Below the pieces are notes generated by a model. The model ran no database searches and was not told the DNA's origin. It worked only from the letters and a program-made list of their open reading frames with translations. A program made the translations under genes and the position numbers. A stretch of DNA of 8,903 nt from Candidatus Omnitrophota bacterium (GTDB lineage: Bacteria > Omnitrophota > Gorgyraeia > Zapsychrales > Zapsychraceae): the NCBI GenBank assembly GCA_016217585.1, contig JACRHQ010000013.1:1-8903 (forward strand), written 5' to 3'. The number at the start of each line of letters is the position of its first letter. Position 1 is the first letter of the stretch. Of the stretch, positions 5,735 through 8,903 are shown piece by piece.

Positions 5735-6688
5735 TCACGCGCGGCCCCCGGCCAGATGGACGGCCAGTTTGACGGCCGCAGCCATTGAGGAGGCGTCGGC
5801 CTTGTCCTTTCCGGCGATGTCGAAGGCGGTGCCGTGCGCGGGCGACGTCCGCACAAAAGGCAATCCGACCGTAAGGTTGACCAGTTTCCTGAAATATAAC
5901 GCCTTGACGGGAACAAGGCCCTGGTCGTGGTACATGGCCAAAAGCACGTCGAAGCGTTTTGAGTTGCGCGGATAAAAGACCGTGTCGGCCGGGAAAGGCC
6001 CTTCGGCCCTGACACCTTCGGCCCGCGCGCGTTTGACGGCGGGGATGATGTGGCGTATCTCTTCCCGGCCGAGCGTGCCGCCTTCGCCGGCGTGGGGGTT
6101 CAGCCCGCAGACACCGATGAGCGGCGACTTGAAGAGGAAATATATTTTAAGCGCGTCATCGGCCGCGCGGATCGCCCGCAGGACAACGCCGGCATTGACC
6201 GCCTTGCTCACCTGGGCCAGCGGGATGTGACGCGTGACCAGAAGCACGCGCAGCGGCCCCGAGACGAACATCATGCCGATGTCCCGCGCGTGAAAGGCCC
6301 CGGCCAGAAATTCGGTGTGCCCGTGAAAAGACGCGTCGGTTTTCCCGACGGCCTCCTTGCACACCGGCGCGGTCACCAGCGCCGACAATTGCCTGCTTTT
6401 AATCAGGTCGATCGCCGTTTGCAGGTACGCCAGCGAGGCCTTACCGGTCAAACGGCTTGGCCGGCCGGTCGTAAAATTCCCGGCCCGCAGACAACCGACG
6501 TCGATAAACGCGCAATTTTTGTAACGGACAGGAAAATATTTGCGGAAGAGACATTCATCGCCGATGATGGTAAAACGTGCGGCGCGCCGCAGCGATGGAG
6601 CCGCCAGTGCTTTGGCCGTGACCTCGGCGCCGATGCCGGCGGGGTCGCCGAGCGTGATGCCGACCGACCTATTGCTTGATCTCGACAT
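5735..6688 (-). CDS. pdxA: 4-hydroxythreonine-4-phosphate dehydrogenase PdxA
   Basis: NAD-dependent, metal-requiring oxidation of 4-phosphohydroxy-L-threonine in the DXP-dependent pyridoxal phosphate pathway; cytosolic. The 317 residues cover the full family length. Motifs in order: ITLGDPAGIGAE (11-22), GHTE (123-126), RHIPL with His154, NPHAGEGG with His199, MYHDQGL with His254, and SPAHGTAFDIAG (282-293). The histidine spacing (45 and 55 residues) equals that of the E. coli metal ligands His166, His211 and His266. The ATG at 6688 overlaps the end of the SurA-like gene by 20 nt, and AAGG lies just upstream inside that gene, suggesting translational coupling. The last codons (5747-5797) are duplicated 465 nt downstream. 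A paralogous PdxA2-type role is possible but nothing here suggests it. Confidence 0.96.
   Translation of the reverse strand: MSRSSNRSVGITLGDPAGIGAEVTAKALAAPSLRRAARFTIIGDECLFRKYFPVRYKNCAFIDVGCLRAGNFTTGRPSRLTGKASLAYLQTAIDLIKSRQLSALVTAPVCKEAVGKTDASFHGHTEFLAGAFHARDIGMMFVSGPLRVLLVTRHIPLAQVSKAVNAGVVLRAIRAADDALKIYFLFKSPLIGVCGLNPHAGEGGTLGREEIRHIIPAVKRARAEGVRAEGPFPADTVFYPRNSKRFDVLLAMYHDQGLVPVKALYFRKLVNLTVGLPFVRTSPAHGTAFDIAGKDKADASSMAAAVKLAVHLAGGRA
5747..5797. repeat. pdxA-internal copy of a 51-nt direct repeat flanking the response regulator
   Basis: This copy lies within the 3' end of intact pdxA; its partner is at 5282-5332, offset exactly 465 nt. Mismatches fall at partner positions 5285, 5292-5294, 5301, 5315 and 5324. 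Between the copies lie only the pdxA end, a 38-nt leader and the response-regulator gene. Direct repeats at the 3' end of a host gene with that end rebuilt resemble the scars left by integrative elements, though no integrase is present here. Confidence 0.85.
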
Positions 6689-7622
6689 AAGCCTTTTTTT
6701 TAAGTTTATCGAGCCACTGCTCGAAGCGCTCCTGGAATTTTCTGCGGAACAACAGATCGTAAATCTGCGCCTTGACTTCCTTCAGTTCAGCCACCTGTGC
6801 GGGGATCTTGCCTTTGAGCTTGAAGATATAGATCCCCTTGTCCGTCTCAACGGGGCCGGACACATCTCCCTCCATGAGGCCGAACACGACATTCTCTATT
6901 TCCGGGATCATCTGCCCTTCCTCGACGATCCCGATGGAGGGGGTGTCGGAATACTGCCCGGCCACCTCCGAAAAATCCTTCCCCGCCTTGATGAGCCCCG
7001 CGGCCTCATCCGCCCGTTTGCGGGCCGCGTCCTTGTCCTCCAGAAAGGTGATATAAATCGAGTCCAGGTTGACGCGCCGGCTTTTCTGAAAACGGTCCTT
7101 TTGGCCGTCGTAGAATTCCGTCACCTCCTGCGGGTTGACGAACACCTTTGACCTGACCTCATGATCGACGACGAATTTGATCTTGAGCTGTTCAAGGATC
7201 TTGTTGCGTAAATCCGTGACCGTGGCGCCATGTTTTACCAGGGCGTCCATAAAGACCTGTTCGGACGCGTACTTGGCCTGGATTTCCGCCATGCGCTGGT
7301 CGACCAGCTTGTCTCGCACCTCGACGCCGATTGCGTTGGCCCGGCTCAGGATCAACTTGTCCTCGATCAGTTTTTCCAGACCTCTGGATTCAAAATCAGC
7401 CATAAAATCCCTGATCTCGTCCTCGCCCATCCCCTGGGCGACGAGGCTGACGTAGGTCTGGCGGATATAATCCTGCAAGTCCTTTAACGTAATCACCTCG
7501 TCGTTGACAACGGCGATGACGGCGTCGTTGGCCGTCGCCTGGACTTCCTGCGCCCGCGCGGGAGGATTAAAAGCGAGGACCGCAATCATGCAAATTCCAA
7601 AAATTTTAATTAAGCGCTCCAT
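6669..7622 (-). CDS. Exported SurA/parvulin-like peptidyl-prolyl isomerase or chaperone
   Basis: Periplasmic folding factor of the SurA/PrsA type, 317 residues from ATG 7622. A signal peptide is visible (hydrophobic 7-18, PARA-Q cleavage near residue 24). A SurA-N-like helical domain follows (about 32-160, beginning VIAVVNDEVITLKDL). One parvulin-like domain spans about 181-271 (DFSEVAGQYSD, EEGQMIPEIENVVFGL, GDVSGPVETDKGIYIFKL), then a charged C-terminal helix. Two histidines typical of active parvulins appear replaced (Ser188 in VNLDSIYI, Tyr265 in GIYIFKL), so it may be mainly a chaperone. The frame is open to a TTG at 7661, but ATG 7622 is preferred: AGGA lies 8 nt upstream and it gives a proper signal peptide. 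It overlaps the mfd end by 17 nt and the pdxA start by 20 nt. Confidence 0.9.
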   Translation of the reverse strand: MERLIKIFGICMIAVLAFNPPARAQEVQATANDAVIAVVNDEVITLKDLQDYIRQTYVSLVAQGMGEDEIRDFMADFESRGLEKLIEDKLILSRANAIGVEVRDKLVDQRMAEIQAKYASEQVFMDALVKHGATVTDLRNKILEQLKIKFVVDHEVRSKVFVNPQEVTEFYDGQKDRFQKSRRVNLDSIYITFLEDKDAARKRADEAAGLIKAGKDFSEVAGQYSDTPSIGIVEEGQMIPEIENVVFGLMEGDVSGPVETDKGIYIFKLKGKIPAQVAELKEVKAQIYDLLFRRKFQERFEQWLDKLKKKAYVEIKQ

Positions 7623-8903
7623 GGGGCGTTCCTGTCGTTGGTGTTCGTTTAAGATGTTCAATGGATTCCTTCAAAAGACGGCAATACAGGTCAAAGCCCA
7701 CGCTGGCGATGTACCCGTGCTGCTCCTGCCCCAGCAAATTCCCGGCGCCGCGGATCTGCAGGTCTTCAAAGGCGATCTGGAAACCGGCCCCGAGCCCGCT
7801 GTGTTTCTCGATCGCCTCGATCCTCGCCTTCGCCCGGGACGAAAGCTGCCCGCGCGGCGGGACGATAAAATACGCGTACGCCTTCTGGATGAACCGCCCC
7901 ACCCGGCCGCGCAGCTGGTGCAGGTCCGAGAGCCCGAACCGGTCGGCGCGGTTGACAATCAACGTGTTGGCGTTAGGCACGTCGATCCCCGATTCAACGA
8001 TACTTGTGGAAACCAGCACGTCGATCTCCCCTTGCAAAAATCGCAGCATGACCTCTTCCAGTTCGCGGGAGGCCATCCGGCCGTGCGCGACACCCACACG
8101 CGCCTTGCTGACCAACCGCGATACTATTCTAGCAATCCGCCAGATATCTTCAACCCGGTTGTGCAAAAAGAAAACCTGGCCCCTCCGCCTCAGTTCCCGC
8201 TCAACGGCCGTCCGGATAAGATCTTCGTCAAATCCCACAATCTCGGTCTTGACCGGCACCCGGTTCTGGGGCGGCGTGGAGATAACCGACATGTCCTTGA
8301 CGCCGGTGAGCGTCATATACAACGTGCGCGGGATCGGGGTGGCGGTGAGCATCAGGACGTCCGCCAGGAGGCGGAAATGCTTCAGGCGCTCTTTGGAGCG
8401 CACGCCGAAGCGCTGTTCCTCGTCGATGATAATAAGCCCGATGTCTTTAAACGCGATGTCCCTGGAAAGCAGCCGGTGCGTGCCGATGACGATGTCGACG
8501 TTGCCTTCCCGCAGCCCCTTGAGGATATCGCCTTGCTCCTGCCGCGTGCGGAAGCGGCTTAGCATCGCCACCTTGACCGGGAAATCCTTAAGCCGGTTCG
8601 TAAAATTGTAATGGTGCTGCTCGGCCAGGATCGTCGTGGGGACAAGGACCACGACCTGCTTGCTGTCCATGACCGCCTTGAAGGCGGCGCGCAGTGCCAC
8701 TTCGGTTTTGCCGTAACCGACGTCCCCGCACAAAAGCCGGTCCATGGGGCGCGGCGATTCCATGTCTTTTTTAACTTCGGCGGTCGCCTTCAACTGGTCC
8801 GGCGTTTCTTCGTAAGGGAACTTTTCTTCGAATTCTTTTTGCCATTCGGTGTCCGCAGAAAACGCGTGGCCTCGCAGGCTCGCGCGCAGCGCCTGGGCGT
8901 GCA
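7606..8903 (-). CDS. mfd: Transcription-repair coupling factor Mfd, 5' end off the window, short C-terminus
   Basis: Mfd removes stalled RNA polymerase from DNA damage and recruits UvrA. The visible 431 residues cover the translocase module. They contain FPYEETPDQL just before the helicase, Walker A GDVGYGKT (59-66), DEEQ box IIDEEQRFG, TATPIPRT (186-193) and HNRVED. Motif VI is QLRGRVGR (329-336), followed by the TRG segment DLQIRGAGNLLGQEQHG. The strong Mfd-specific signature rules out RecG. The UvrB-like and polymerase-binding domains would lie beyond the right edge. The protein stops about 27 residues after GFDLYC, where Mfd normally continues for over 100 residues as the TRCF C-terminal (D7) domain. 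The end is a clean TAA overlapping the next gene by 17 nt. The reading frame is open through the right edge; the apparent start near 8793 is an internal TTG. Confidence 0.95.
   Translation of the reverse strand, partial: HAQALRASLRGHAFSADTEWQKEFEEKFPYEETPDQLKATAEVKKDMESPRPMDRLLCGDVGYGKTEVALRAAFKAVMDSKQVVVLVPTTILAEQHHYNFTNRLKDFPVKVAMLSRFRTRQEQGDILKGLREGNVDIVIGTHRLLSRDIAFKDIGLIIIDEEQRFGVRSKERLKHFRLLADVLMLTATPIPRTLYMTLTGVKDMSVISTPPQNRVPVKTEIVGFDEDLIRTAVERELRRRGQVFFLHNRVEDIWRIARIVSRLVSKARVGVAHGRMASRELEEVMLRFLQGEIDVLVSTSIVESGIDVPNANTLIVNRADRFGLSDLHQLRGRVGRFIQKAYAYFIVPPRGQLSSRAKARIEAIEKHSGLGAGFQIAFEDLQIRGAGNLLGQEQHGYIASVGFDLYCRLLKESIEHLKRTPTTGTPHGALN

Noticed and set aside
6050..6679. 209-residue plus-strand frame opposite pdxA
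   Set aside because: All PdxA signature motifs are on the minus strand; this frame has none of its own.
6694..6701. A8 run (minus strand) near the end of the SurA-like gene as a possible slippage site
   Set aside because: It encodes a normal Lys-rich C-terminus and also sits beside the pdxA ribosome site. Nothing downstream in another frame suggests a fused or alternative product.
7623..7661. TTG-initiated 13-residue extension of the SurA-like protein
   Set aside because: It would place a polar stretch before the signal peptide. ATG 7622 has an AGGA at usable spacing.
7504..8562. 352-residue open frame on the plus strand
   Set aside because: It is a shadow of mfd, whose minus-strand helicase motifs are unmistakable. 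The plus frame is Arg/Pro-rich with no recognisable domain.

Overview
All genes in this window are read from the minus strand, so gene order 5'->3' runs from the right edge to the left edge. The DNA is moderately GC-rich and tightly packed, with gene overlaps of 17-20 nt and short intergenic gaps. No rRNA, tRNA, CRISPR array or transposase gene was found. The gene content is bacterial: Mfd, an exported SurA/parvulin-like protein, PdxA, a CheY-type regulator, and system II (ResB/CcsA) cytochrome c assembly with an unusually long periplasmic CcsA domain. The lipoprotein C-terminus and the long CcsA N-terminus resemble proteins I associate with the PVC/Omnitrophota side of the bacterial tree. That placement comes from memory and is weak.

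Right half (8903 to about 4805): the 3' part of mfd overlaps a SurA-like chaperone gene, which overlaps pdxA. After 38 nt comes a stand-alone response regulator with a strong Shine-Dalgarno sequence, then a small protein with a CxxC...CxxH cluster. This looks like one operon. A diverged second copy of the pdxA 3' end, with its own stop codon, sits directly after the response-regulator stop. The regulator is therefore bracketed by a direct repeat of 51 nt (44 identical; 35 of 38 in the core), as expected if it was inserted between pdxA and the small gene.

Middle (4804 to about 3634): a 68-nt gap holds a 9-bp inverted repeat. It is followed by a two-domain protein, with a YhcG/DUF1016-N-like N-terminus and a staphylococcal-nuclease-like C-terminus. 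Its SNase metal-ligand Asp40 position is Asn. The next gap holds a short tandem repeat and a promoter-like sequence.

Left part (3633 to 1): a Met/His-rich predicted lipoprotein, then resB, then the first 526 codons of a ccsA/resC gene that runs off the left edge. ResB and CcsA together export haem and ligate it to CxxCH apocytochromes. The lipoprotein is probably part of the same periplasmic or redox context, but its role is unknown. Each gap in this cluster carries its own short tandem or palindromic repeat: a 14-nt period before resB, an 8-nt period before ccsA, and a 12-14-nt unit before the lipoprotein gene.

No complete new multi-gene system is evident. The most unusual signals are the duplicated pdxA tail around the response regulator, the Mfd that ends without its C-terminal regulatory domain, the palindromic array that replaces the leader of resB, and the Asn-substituted nuclease fusion.
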